Positions 15,644 to 23,218 of a stretch of DNA of 43,438 nucleotides are shown here, one piece after another. The translations under genes and the position numbers were made by a program. The notes under the pieces were generated by a model, which saw only the letters and a program-made list of their open reading frames with translations, made no database searches and had not been told where the DNA came from. Within the stretch, counting starts at the first letter, position 1. Every line of letters begins with the position of its first letter. The DNA comes from DASPKS01 sp035628035 (lineage in GTDB: Bacteria > Bacteroidota > Rhodothermia > Rhodothermales > Rubricoccaceae). Where the stretch lies: positions 1 to 43,438 of the forward strand of contig DASPKS010000221.1 of the NCBI GenBank assembly GCA_035628035.1, in the 5' to 3' direction.

Positions 15644-17038
15644 TTAGCCTTCGGCCAGTTCCTCGACCTCCTCGTCGAGGTTGTACTTCTTCCGCTTCTC
15701 CCAGAGCGTCTTCTTCGAGATCCCGAGGAGACGGGCCACGTCGGCGTACGACGACTTCCGCGTGGTGAGGATGTGCTTGATGTACTCGTACTCGAGGTCG
15801 TCGAGGGTGCCGCCCGTGCGGAAGCGGAAGTAGCCGTCAGGGGAGGTCTCGTCGAACCCCTCCGTCTTGAGGAGGAGAAGGTGACGGGCATCGAGGACGG
15901 GCTCCTGCGCGAAGATGAGAGCGCGCTCGAGGACGTTCCGAAGCTCGCGCACGTTGCCGGGCCAGTCGTGCGCGAGCAGCTTCGCCTCGGCCTCCTTCGT
16001 GAACCCCTCGAAAGGCTTGTTGAATTCCGCCGCGTACCCCTTCGCGACGTCCTCAGCGATGAGGAGGAGGTCGCGGCCCATCTGCCGGAGCGCCGGCAGC
16101 TTGATCGAGACCACGTTAATCCGGAAGAAGAGGTCCTTCCGGAACTTCTTCTCGGCGATCTTCTCCTCCAGGCTCGCGTTCGTCGCACAGATGATCCGCG
16201 TCGCCACGCGGATGTCGTCGAGGCCGCCGAGGCGGCGGAACGTGCGGCTCTCTAGGAACGAGAGGAGCTTCGCCTGGAGCGTGACGCTCATCGAGTCCAC
16301 CTCATCGAGGAAGAGCGTGCCGCCGTCGGCGACTTCGAGGAGGCCCGGCTTCGAGGCGCGGGCGTCGGTGAAGGCGCCCTTCTCGTACCCGAACAGCTCC
16401 GACTCGAGGAGGTTGTCGGGGATGGCGCCGCAGTTGATCTCGAGGAACCGCCCGGTATTCCACTTCGAGGAGTAGTGGATCGTCTGGGCGACGAGGTTCT
16501 TCCCGGTGCCGGTCTCCCCCCGGATGAGGACGATCGTGTTGGGGACGTCCTTCAGCGTCTCGATGGTCTCGCGGATCTGCTTGATCTCGTCGCTCTTGCC
16601 GAGGATCTTCGCTACGGAGTGCTTCTTCTTCCGCTCTGTCTTGATCTCGATGAGCTCCTTGCGGTCCTCGTAGAGGTCGAGCGCCTTCGCGAGGAGCGTC
16701 CGCATCTCCTCCAGGTTCACCGGCTTCTGGAGGTAGTGGAACGCGCCGAGCCGCATCGCCTCGACGGCCGTCTGAACCGAGGAGTGCGCCGTCATGATGA
16801 TGACGGGAAGCGTGAGGTTGCGGCTGCGAACCTCCTCGATGAGCTGGATCCCGTTGACCTCCGGCATCATGAGGTCGGTGAGCATGAGGTCGGGCACGTC
16901 GCCCTCGTCGACCCGCTCGAACATCTCGACAGGGCTGACGAAGGCCTGCGCCGCGTACCCGTCGCGCTGGAGGACGGTCGCGAAGAGCTCTCCAATCTTG
17001 GGGTCGTCGTCGACGATGAAGATCCGCTTCTGGCTCAT
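15644..17038 (-). CDS. NtrC-family sigma-54-dependent response regulator
   Basis: 464 residues. Receiver domain 1-120 with acidic pocket IVDDDPKIG, phospho-acceptor Asp55 (LMLTDLMMPE), Thr83 and Lys105. AAA+ domain about 145-385: Walker A GETGTGKN (174-181), the sigma-54 contact loop GAFTDA (221-226, usually GAFTGA), Walker B GGTLFLDEVDSM, and FRKDLFFRINVVSIKLPALR. DWPGNVRELRNVLERAL leads to a C-terminal Fis-type helix-turn-helix (YADVARLLGISKKTLWEKRKKY) that binds upstream DNA. No partner histidine kinase is present in the window. First gene of the regulator-deoC-SPOR transcript. Targets are unknown. Confidence 0.93.
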   Translation of the reverse strand: MSQKRIFIVDDDPKIGELFATVLQRDGYAAQAFVSPVEMFERVDEGDVPDLMLTDLMMPEVNGIQLIEEVRSRNLTLPVIIMTAHSSVQTAVEAMRLGAFHYLQKPVNLEEMRTLLAKALDLYEDRKELIEIKTERKKKHSVAKILGKSDEIKQIRETIETLKDVPNTIVLIRGETGTGKNLVAQTIHYSSKWNTGRFLEINCGAIPDNLLESELFGYEKGAFTDARASKPGLLEVADGGTLFLDEVDSMSVTLQAKLLSFLESRTFRRLGGLDDIRVATRIICATNASLEEKIAEKKFRKDLFFRINVVSIKLPALRQMGRDLLLIAEDVAKGYAAEFNKPFEGFTKEAEAKLLAHDWPGNVRELRNVLERALIFAQEPVLDARHLLLLKTEGFDETSPDGYFRFRTGGTLDDLEYEYIKHILTTRKSSYADVARLLGISKKTLWEKRKKYNLDEEVEELAEG

Positions 17039-17059
17039 GTGGTGGGGTGGCTGAGGCGG

Positions 17060-17067
17060 TCAAGTTA
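17060..17067 (-). promoter_or_regulatory. Possible -7 element for the response regulator operon
   Basis: TAACTTGA on the minus strand, 21 bases before the ATG at 17038. It overlaps the stop codon of the upstream lipid kinase gene. TAnnTTTG-like with two changes at the end. Confidence 0.28.
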
Positions 17068-18024
17068 CGCCGCCGGGGCCGCCGGCTCGGCACCGCGAAT
17101 CCGGGGGGTCCGTACGCGCAAGGCGCCCGGAAGCACCTCCACGTCGAAAAAACGGGCCCGCGTCGTGACAATTTCGCCGTCGGCCTGGGCGGGGAGGTCG
17201 GCTTCGGAACGAAGGGTTAGCCTGCGGAGCCGCCGGAGGTGCACCTCCGGCTCGCCGACGTGTTTCCCCTCGAAGGTGGTCGGCAGGAGGCGGAGCACGC
17301 GGCGGGTGGGCGTCCGCTCGATGAGGCACACGTCGAGGAGCCCATCATTGACCGAAGCGTCGGGCGTGAGGAGGAACCCCCCGCCGACGGAGAACCCGTT
17401 GCCGACCTCCACGAGGAAGAAGGGCCCAGCGTACCACACCTCCGGCTCCCCCTCGCCGTCGGCTACCCGGGCCTCCACCTCTGGCTGGGGCCACGACCGG
17501 AGGGTACGGAGGACCCCGGCGAGGTACGCCACGCGCCCACGCCCAAGGTATTTGAACCGCCGCGACGCGATGGCGGCGAGCGCGTCGAACCCGACCCCGA
17601 GGCAGTTGGCAAAAACGGCCTCGTGCACAGCGGGGTCGTCGCCCTCCGTCCAGCGGACGCGGCCGAGATCCACAGAGCACTCGGGGGCGGTCAGTAATGC
17701 CCCAACGGCGGCATCGAGGTTGTCGGGCATCCCGACGGCGTGGGCGAAGTCGTTGCCGGTTCCTAGCGGGAGGGCACCCATCACGGCCGCCGTCCCGAGC
17801 AGCCCGCGCGCGACCTCGTGGATGGTCCCGTCCCCGCCGACGGCGACGACCACGTCGTGCGACGCCGCGGCCTCGCGCGCGAGGGGCGTGCCGTCGCCGG
17901 GGGCCTGTGTGAGCGCGAGGGTGTAGTCCACGCCCGTGCGGGCGAGAGCCGCTTCGAGGGCGGCGCGCTGGCGGCCCGCACGCCCGTTGGCAGCGGCGGG
18001 GTTGAGGACGATGGCGTAGCGCAT
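17065..18024 (-). CDS. YegS/DagK-type lipid kinase (diacylglycerol kinase catalytic domain)
   Basis: 319 residues. It has the soluble diacylglycerol/sphingosine kinase fold: MRYAIVLNPAAANGRA at the start, the nucleotide-binding VVVAVGGDGTIHEVARGLLG (58-77), PLGTGNDFAHAVGMP (86-100), the SVDLGRVRW strand and the C-terminal beta-sandwich with VLRLLPTTFEGKHV and the DGEIVTTRA block. Members phosphorylate diacylglycerol, phosphatidylglycerol or other lipid hydroxyls; the substrate cannot be chosen from sequence. The gene is divergent from the substrate-binding lipoprotein gene and shares an AT-rich patch with it. Confidence 0.88.
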   Translation of the reverse strand: MRYAIVLNPAAANGRAGRQRAALEAALARTGVDYTLALTQAPGDGTPLAREAAASHDVVVAVGGDGTIHEVARGLLGTAAVMGALPLGTGNDFAHAVGMPDNLDAAVGALLTAPECSVDLGRVRWTEGDDPAVHEAVFANCLGVGFDALAAIASRRFKYLGRGRVAYLAGVLRTLRSWPQPEVEARVADGEGEPEVWYAGPFFLVEVGNGFSVGGGFLLTPDASVNDGLLDVCLIERTPTRRVLRLLPTTFEGKHVGEPEVHLRRLRRLTLRSEADLPAQADGEIVTTRARFFDVEVLPGALRVRTPRIRGAEPAAPAA

Positions 18025-18056
18025 GGGTGAGAGGCCCGCTCGTGAAGGGGCCCGGG

Positions 18057-18065
18057 GTAAGTTAT
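18057..18065. promoter_or_regulatory. Shared AT-rich patch between divergent genes
   Basis: GTAAGTTAT reads TAAGTTAT forward (toward the substrate-binding protein) and TAACTTAC in reverse (toward the lipid kinase). Both resemble the -7 element. If used, transcription to the right would start near 18071, making the GTG at 18093 the real start of the binding protein. Confidence 0.33.
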
Positions 18066-18092
18066 CGAGTGCCCTTTTTCCGTCCTCTCCCC

Positions 18093-19019
18093 GTGCCCGT
18101 CGCGTCCCGGCCCTCGCTCCTCTGCTGGCTGGTCGGCCTCACTTTCCTGTGGGCGGGCGGATGTATGCGGGAATCGTCCATTCCAATAACAGCCCCCTCA
18201 ACCGACACCACCACCACCGACGCGCTCGGCCGGACGGTCGCGTTCGCCCATCCTCCGTCGAGGGTCCTCACGCTCGCCCCCAACCTCACCGAGATCGTCT
18301 TTGCGGTCGGCGCCGCTGACCGTCTCGTGGGCGCCAGCCCATCCGACAACTATCCGCCGTCGGTCCAGGCCCTGCCCCGCTACTCGACGTTCCCGCTCGA
18401 CCGCGAGCGCGTCGTCGCGCTCGCCCCGGACCTCGTGCTCGCCACGGACCAGGTGAACGGCACCGCCGACGCCGACGCCCTGCTCGGCTTCGACATCCCT
18501 ACCTACTTCTTCTCGTTCCTCACCCTCGACGACATCCCCCGCGCGATGACGACAGCGGCCGGCCTCTTAGGGACGAGGGCAGACTCCGCGGTGCATGCGT
18601 TCGAGGAGCAGATCGAGAGGGTGAAACGTTCCGTCGCGGGGGCGGCGCGCCCGCGCGTGCTCCTCCTCATCGGCGACGAGGTGCCGTACGCCTTCGGGCG
18701 CGACTCGTACGCCAGCGAGATGGTGCGGGCGGCCGGCGGCGCGAACCTCACCGACGCCTTCGACGGACAGGCTGCGCTGCCGAACGACGAGTTCGTCCTC
18801 ACGCAGGCCCCCGAGGTGATTATCGTGCTCGTGGGCGAGCGCTACGACCCGGCCCGGCTGGTCGAGTATCACCCCGCCTGGGCAAGCCTTCCCGCCGTTC
18901 GGAACGGGCGCGTCTTCGGGGTGGACGCAGACCTCGTGAGTCGCCCCGGCCCGCGGGTGGCCTCTGGGCTCGAACGGATTGCGGCGCTCCTCCATCCCGA
19001 TCGCTTTACCGCGCAATGA
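18093..19019 (+). CDS. BtuF/FecB-like substrate-binding lipoprotein of an ABC importer
   Basis: 308 residues from GTG 18093, chosen because it gives a compact lipoprotein signal (MPVASRPSLLCWLVGLTFLWAGGC, lipid Cys at 24) and lies after the presumed promoter; GTG 18069 is possible. The mature part has DALGRTVAFAHPPSRVLTLAPNLTEIVFAVGAADRLVG, the start of class III (helical-backbone) binding proteins, and later RVLLLIGDEVPYAFGRDSYASEMVRAAGGANL. Such proteins deliver cobalamin, haem or ferric siderophores to a FecCD-type permease, and the permease gene follows with an ATGA overlap. The ligand cannot be told from sequence; no riboswitch was recognised upstream. Confidence 0.88.
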   Translation: MPVASRPSLLCWLVGLTFLWAGGCMRESSIPITAPSTDTTTTDALGRTVAFAHPPSRVLTLAPNLTEIVFAVGAADRLVGASPSDNYPPSVQALPRYSTFPLDRERVVALAPDLVLATDQVNGTADADALLGFDIPTYFFSFLTLDDIPRAMTTAAGLLGTRADSAVHAFEEQIERVKRSVAGAARPRVLLLIGDEVPYAFGRDSYASEMVRAAGGANLTDAFDGQAALPNDEFVLTQAPEVIIVLVGERYDPARLVEYHPAWASLPAVRNGRVFGVDADLVSRPGPRVASGLERIAALLHPDRFTAQ

Positions 19020-20029
19020 GCCGCACCCTCGTGGTTGGGATCACGCTGGGGCTGGCAGGAGCGGCCCTCCTCGGAGCCTCCCTCCTGCTGGGTACGTCGG
19101 GACTAGCGCCGGGGCGCGCGTTCGAGGCCCTCGTGGCCGGGCCGGGAGGGCCTGACCCTACGGCGCGCGCCATCGTGTGGGACCTCCGGCTGCCGCGCGC
19201 GCTCCTCGCCTTCTCCGTTGGCGGCGGGCTCGCCGTGGTCGGGGTGGCGATGCAAGCGCTCGTGCGGAACCCGCTGGCAGAGCCGTACCTGCTCGGCGTG
19301 TCGTCGGGCGCGAGCGCGGGCGCGTCGCTGTTCTACCTCGGGTTCCTGCCGCCGCTGCTCTCGAAGGCGCTGTCGCTCCCGCTCGCGGCGTTCCTCGGCG
19401 CGATGGGTGCCATCGCGGTCGTCTTCGCCGTAGCTCGTGCGGGAGGGCGGCTCTCGACGGCGCGCCTGCTCCTGGCGGGCGTAGCCGTCTCCTCGCTCCT
19501 CGCCGGGGCGACGGCGTTCGTGACGTTCGCCTCACCGGAGCCGAACAAGCTGCGCGCGGTGCTCTTCTGGCTGCTCGGCTCGCTCGGCGGCGCGCGCTGG
19601 GCCACTGTCGCCTTGCCGCTGGCTGCTGCTGCGCTCGGGACTGCCGTTCTCTGGGTGCTCGCGCGCCCCCTCGACGCCCTGCTGACGGGCGAGGAGCCGG
19701 CTCGCTCACTCGGCATCCCCGTGGAGCGCCTCAAGCGGTGGGTGATCGCGCTGGCCGCGGCGGTGACGGGCGTACTTGTTTCCGCTGCGGGGGTCATCGG
19801 GTTCGTGGGGCTCATCGTCCCCCATGCGGTGCGGTTCGTCGTCGGTGCGGGGCACCGGCGCGTGGTCCCGCTGGCCTTCGTTGTGGGCGGGCTGTTCCTC
19901 CTCGGCGCCGACGTGGGCGCGCGGGCGGTGCTGCCCGGGCAGGAGCTGCCTGTCGGCGTCGTCACGGCGGCGTGCGGGGTGCCGTTTTTCCTCGTCCTCC
20001 TCCGCCGCACCGACCGGCTCCCTCTCTGA
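19016..20029 (+). CDS. FecCD/BtuC family ABC transporter permease
   Basis: 337 residues, largely hydrophobic, with about nine to ten transmembrane helices. Family motifs: WDLRLPRALLAFSVGGGLAVVGVAMQALVRNPLAEPYLLGVSSGAS at residues 42-90, the GEEPARSLGIPVERLK coupling-helix region near 225, and AGVIGFVGLIVPHAVR near 260. It forms the membrane channel for the lipoprotein encoded directly upstream. The ATPase that should energise it does not follow; the next gene, overlapping by one base, is an RNA cyclic phosphodiesterase. The ATPase must be encoded elsewhere. Confidence 0.93.
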   Translation: MSRTLVVGITLGLAGAALLGASLLLGTSGLAPGRAFEALVAGPGGPDPTARAIVWDLRLPRALLAFSVGGGLAVVGVAMQALVRNPLAEPYLLGVSSGASAGASLFYLGFLPPLLSKALSLPLAAFLGAMGAIAVVFAVARAGGRLSTARLLLAGVAVSSLLAGATAFVTFASPEPNKLRAVLFWLLGSLGGARWATVALPLAAAALGTAVLWVLARPLDALLTGEEPARSLGIPVERLKRWVIALAAAVTGVLVSAAGVIGFVGLIVPHAVRFVVGAGHRRVVPLAFVVGGLFLLGADVGARAVLPGQELPVGVVTAACGVPFFLVLLRRTDRLPL

Positions 20030-20556
20030 TGCCGCGCCTGTTCGTCGCCCTCCGCCCTCCGCCGGACGTCGTCGAGGCGCTGCTCGCGCTGCGGGGCGAG
20101 GTACCCAGCGCGCGATGGCTGCCGGCCGACCACCTCCACCTCACGCTGAAGTTTCTCGGGGAGGTCTCCGATGCCGAGGCCGTCGCAGCAGCGCTCGCCT
20201 CCGTGGGGGGCAAACCGGTGGAAGTACGCCTCGACCGCCTCGGCGCCTTCCCTTCCCCTGCGCGGGCGCGCGTGCTCGTCGCTCACGGCCCGCTCGGAGC
20301 GGAACTAGGAGCCCTCCTGGCCCACGTCGAAGAAGCGCTGGCGATGTTCGCGCCGGCGGAGGCGCGGCCGTTCCGCCCGCACGTCACGCTCGCTCGGCTG
20401 AAGACGGTGGAGGCCCCTGCGATCCGGCGGTGGCAGCAGACACCAGCGCCCGATCTCCGCTTCGTTGCGGACGAAGTCGTGCTCTATGAGAGCCGGCTCC
20501 ACCCGAAAGGCGCCGTCTACGCCGTCCGCGCGGCCTACCCGCTCTCGTCGTTGTAG
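20029..20556 (+). CDS. thpR: RNA 2',3'-cyclic phosphodiesterase (2H family)
   Basis: 175 residues. The two catalytic H-x-T-x motifs of the 2H phosphoesterase superfamily are HLTL at 37-40 (in LPADHLHLTLKFLGEV) and HVTL at 118-121 (in FRPHVTLARLK). The family opens 2',3'-cyclic phosphates on RNA ends to 2'-phosphates and was once called LigT. Its start shares one base with the permease stop, so it is carried on the transporter transcript with no obvious functional link. Its last 22 bases overlap the end of the M28 gene on the opposite strand. Length is normal for the family. Confidence 0.92.
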   Translation: MPRLFVALRPPPDVVEALLALRGEVPSARWLPADHLHLTLKFLGEVSDAEAVAAALASVGGKPVEVRLDRLGAFPSPARARVLVAHGPLGAELGALLAHVEEALAMFAPAEARPFRPHVTLARLKTVEAPAIRRWQQTPAPDLRFVADEVVLYESRLHPKGAVYAVRAAYPLSSL

Positions 20557-21494
20557 ACCAACTCGACGAGGACGTCGCCGACCTGCTGGAGGCTGGCGGC
20601 GCTACACGCGGCGGGTACGTCGCCGGCGGTGTGCCACGTGGCGGGGAAGGGATGGTGGATGAGGTCCACCATCGGGATGCCCGCGCGGAGGAGTGCGACG
20701 TGGTCGTCGTACACAGCGCCCCCGGGCTCATCGAGAAACGCCGCCGCGCCCACGCGGTCGGCGGCGGCCCAGACCCGCTCGACGAGGGCCGGCGCATTCA
20801 CGCGCGAGAACCCCTCCTGCGGGATGCGGAGGTCTCGGTCGCACACCATGTCGAGGAGGATCCCCCACACCGGGCGGTAGGTCGGGTTCATCTCGACGAA
20901 CTTCTGAGAGCCGATGGCGAAGGGGTTCGCCGGCGCGGTGGTGTCGGGGTTCGGGCCGAGGTCGTCGCCGAGGTCTTCGAGGTCGAAGAAGACGAGGTCC
21001 ACGCCGACCTCGGGGGGGTGCTCACGGAGCAGCCGGGCCAGTTCCATCAGGACGGCCACGCCCGAAGCGCCATCGTTCGCGCCGAGGACGGGCTGCGCGC
21101 GCTTCGTAGTGTCGGGGTCCTGGTCGGCAAAGGGGCGGGTATCCCAGTGCGCCGCGAGGATCACGCGCTGACCGCCCGGCGGGTTGAGGTTGAACGAGGC
21201 GACCACGTTCGTCCCCACCCACACGCGGGACGAGTCGTGCGCGTCGGTCCACGTGAAGGGCTGGCGGTTGACCGCGTCGGCGAGGGCTCGCAACTCGGCC
21301 TCCATCCAGCGGAGCTGTGCCGCGTGGCCCTCACTCCCCGGCGCACGCGGCCCGAACGCCACCTGCTGCTCGATGAGCTGGAGCGCCCGCTCGCCCTCGA
21401 ACGTCGGCCGGTCCTCGCCTCGGGTGAGCCACCATACGGCAGCGGCGGTCAGCACGACGAGCCCGGCGAGGAGGAGCAGTTGGCGGGGAGGCAT
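20535..21494 (-). CDS. M28-family zinc enzyme, glutaminyl-peptide cyclotransferase-like
   Basis: 319 residues. A hydrophobic N-terminus (LLLLAGLVVLTAAAVWWL, 6-23) acts as signal anchor, so the enzyme should be periplasmic or lipid-facing. Zinc-site candidates: His116 in AAHWDTRPFAD, Asp141 in GANDGASGVAVL, Glu173 in FFDLEDLG, Asp215 in LLDMVCD and His288 in TWHTAGD. The FDLED and TWHT arrangement and single-zinc look fit secreted glutaminyl cyclases, which convert N-terminal Gln to pyroglutamate, better than aminopeptidases; either remains possible. Its ATG abuts the stop of the Mur-like gene (TGA then ATG), placing it last in the cyanophycin operon. Confidence 0.85.
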   Translation of the reverse strand: MPPRQLLLLAGLVVLTAAAVWWLTRGEDRPTFEGERALQLIEQQVAFGPRAPGSEGHAAQLRWMEAELRALADAVNRQPFTWTDAHDSSRVWVGTNVVASFNLNPPGGQRVILAAHWDTRPFADQDPDTTKRAQPVLGANDGASGVAVLMELARLLREHPPEVGVDLVFFDLEDLGDDLGPNPDTTAPANPFAIGSQKFVEMNPTYRPVWGILLDMVCDRDLRIPQEGFSRVNAPALVERVWAAADRVGAAAFLDEPGGAVYDDHVALLRAGIPMVDLIHHPFPATWHTAGDVPAACSAASLQQVGDVLVELVYNDESG

Positions 21495-23207
21495 TCAGAT
21501 CACGGCGGCTTCTCGTAGCACGTCCATCACTTCCGCGCGCTGGGTGAGCACGAGGAGCAGCAGGAGGTCGCCCGGCTGCGCCCAGTCGAGCGCGGCCCGC
21601 ACCGCCTCCGGCGGGCCGCTGAACATATCGACGGCGTCCTCGCGTATCCCCTCGTCAATGAGGACCCGCCTGAGAAGGGCAGGCACCTCGCCGGGCGCGC
21701 GCCCGCGAAGGTAGTCGGGCAGGTCGGCCGCGAGGTAGCGGTCGGCGCGGAGCGTCGCGGCCACGCGCGCCAGTTCCCCGATCTGCTCGTCCGAGCGGTC
21801 ACCGGCGTGACCTAGGAGGACGAGGCGGCGCTCGGCCGGCAGCGCCTCGAGGGTGTCGAGGAGCGCGGCAAGGCCGGCCGCGTTGTGGGCGTAGTCGATG
21901 AGCAGGCGGGCCCCTCGGTAAGTGAGGAGGTTGCCCCTGCCGGGGTTGTCGGCCACGTCGCTCCGAAAGCGGCGGAGCCCGTCGGCAATGGCTTCGTGCG
22001 AGACCCCGAGGGCGTACGCGGAGGCGGCTGCGGTAAGGGCATTGCGGACATTGTGGCGGGCCGCGCCGCCGAACGTGCTCGGCACGTCGGCCACGGGAAC
22101 GACGGGCACCCACCTCCCCTCTTCCCAGAGAGTCAGCGCTCCGTCCACCACCGCCCAGGCCTGGCCGCTGGTCCTCTCCACGTGTGAGCGGGCTACCTCC
22201 GGTTCTAGGGCCGTCCAGGCAAGGCGAACGCCACGGGGGGCGAGGGCCGGCGCACGGCGTAGGGCCTCGACACGGCTCGCAGGGTCGTCGGCGGCGGCGA
22301 CGAGGGTACCCCCGGGCCCCAGCGCCTTGGACACGGTGAACTTCGCCTCGGCGAGGTCCTCGACCGTCTCGACCCCATACTCGCCGAGGTGATCGGTAGC
22401 GACGTTCGTGACGGCCGCGACGGTCGCGTGAGGAACGCTGAGGCCGCGCCGGAGCAGGCCGCCGCGTGCGATCTCCAGCACAGCCGCGTCCACACGCGGG
22501 TCGCGGAGGGCGAGGCGCGCCCCGCTCGGCCCGGAGTAGTCGCCCTCGTCGAGCACCTCGTCCCCGATGGCGACGTGGTCGGTCGTCGTCATCCCGGCCA
22601 CGCGGCCGGCGGCCCGGAGGATGGCCGCGAGGAGGCGGACCGTGGTGGACTTCCCGTTCGTCCCCGTCACGAGGGCGAGGGGGATGTCGTGGAGCTCGCC
22701 CCAGTCCACCTCGGCAGGAGAAGGCAGGGCATCCTTCGGCCACACGCAACTCCCGGCACCGGTGCCCACACTGACCGCCTCGCCATCCCAGAGGCAGGAG
22801 AGGCCGCGCTCGCTCGCCGCTGCATAGAGCGCGGCGAAGGCGGGGTCGCGTTCTTCTTCGAGCACTCGGCAGAGGCGCTCCACGTCCTCTTGCCGATCCG
22901 GTGCCGTGTTCCCTGCCCGCTCCGCCGCCACCGCTGCCCACGCGGCCTCGTTGATCTCGGTAGCGGCGTAGAGCACGTCGACCGGCGCGGCGAAGGCGAG
23001 CAGGAGACCGCCCGCGTAGTGCCGCGCGCCGATCTGTGTGGTCTCGAGGCCGAGTTCATCCAGGAGCGCGCGCAGATGGCGCTCCCACGAAACGGCCGCC
23101 CGGCCCGCTTCCTCGGCGGGAACGGCCACGTCGAGGACCGCGCCGGGGGCGTCGAGCCAGAGGCTCGGCCCGGTCAGCCGGCGGCTGTCGCGCACCTCGT
23201 ACGGCAT
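21495..23207 (-). CDS. CphA-like Mur ligase lacking the ATP-grasp domain
   Basis: 570 residues. Residues about 170-570 are a Mur ligase closely resembling the C-terminal half of the CphA encoded next to it: P-loop ALVTGTNGKSTTVRLL (178-193), TTTDHVAIG, SGPSGARLALRDPRVDAAVLEIARGGLLRRGL, TNVATDHLGEYGVETVEDLAEAK, ARHNVRNALTAAASAYALG, LLIDYAHNAAG and GHAGDRSDEQIGELAR. Residues 1-165 look like a reduced CphA N-domain (RRLTGPSLWLDAPGAVLDV near the start). The ATP-grasp module that adds aspartate in CphA is absent. It probably ligates an amino acid onto an acceptor carboxylate with ATP; the acceptor is unknown. Eleven bases separate it from cphA; the M28 gene abuts it. Confidence 0.85.
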   Translation of the reverse strand: MPYEVRDSRRLTGPSLWLDAPGAVLDVAVPAEEAGRAAVSWERHLRALLDELGLETTQIGARHYAGGLLLAFAAPVDVLYAATEINEAAWAAVAAERAGNTAPDRQEDVERLCRVLEEERDPAFAALYAAASERGLSCLWDGEAVSVGTGAGSCVWPKDALPSPAEVDWGELHDIPLALVTGTNGKSTTVRLLAAILRAAGRVAGMTTTDHVAIGDEVLDEGDYSGPSGARLALRDPRVDAAVLEIARGGLLRRGLSVPHATVAAVTNVATDHLGEYGVETVEDLAEAKFTVSKALGPGGTLVAAADDPASRVEALRRAPALAPRGVRLAWTALEPEVARSHVERTSGQAWAVVDGALTLWEEGRWVPVVPVADVPSTFGGAARHNVRNALTAAASAYALGVSHEAIADGLRRFRSDVADNPGRGNLLTYRGARLLIDYAHNAAGLAALLDTLEALPAERRLVLLGHAGDRSDEQIGELARVAATLRADRYLAADLPDYLRGRAPGEVPALLRRVLIDEGIREDAVDMFSGPPEAVRAALDWAQPGDLLLLLVLTQRAEVMDVLREAAVI

Positions 23208-23218
23208 TGCCCGCCCTC

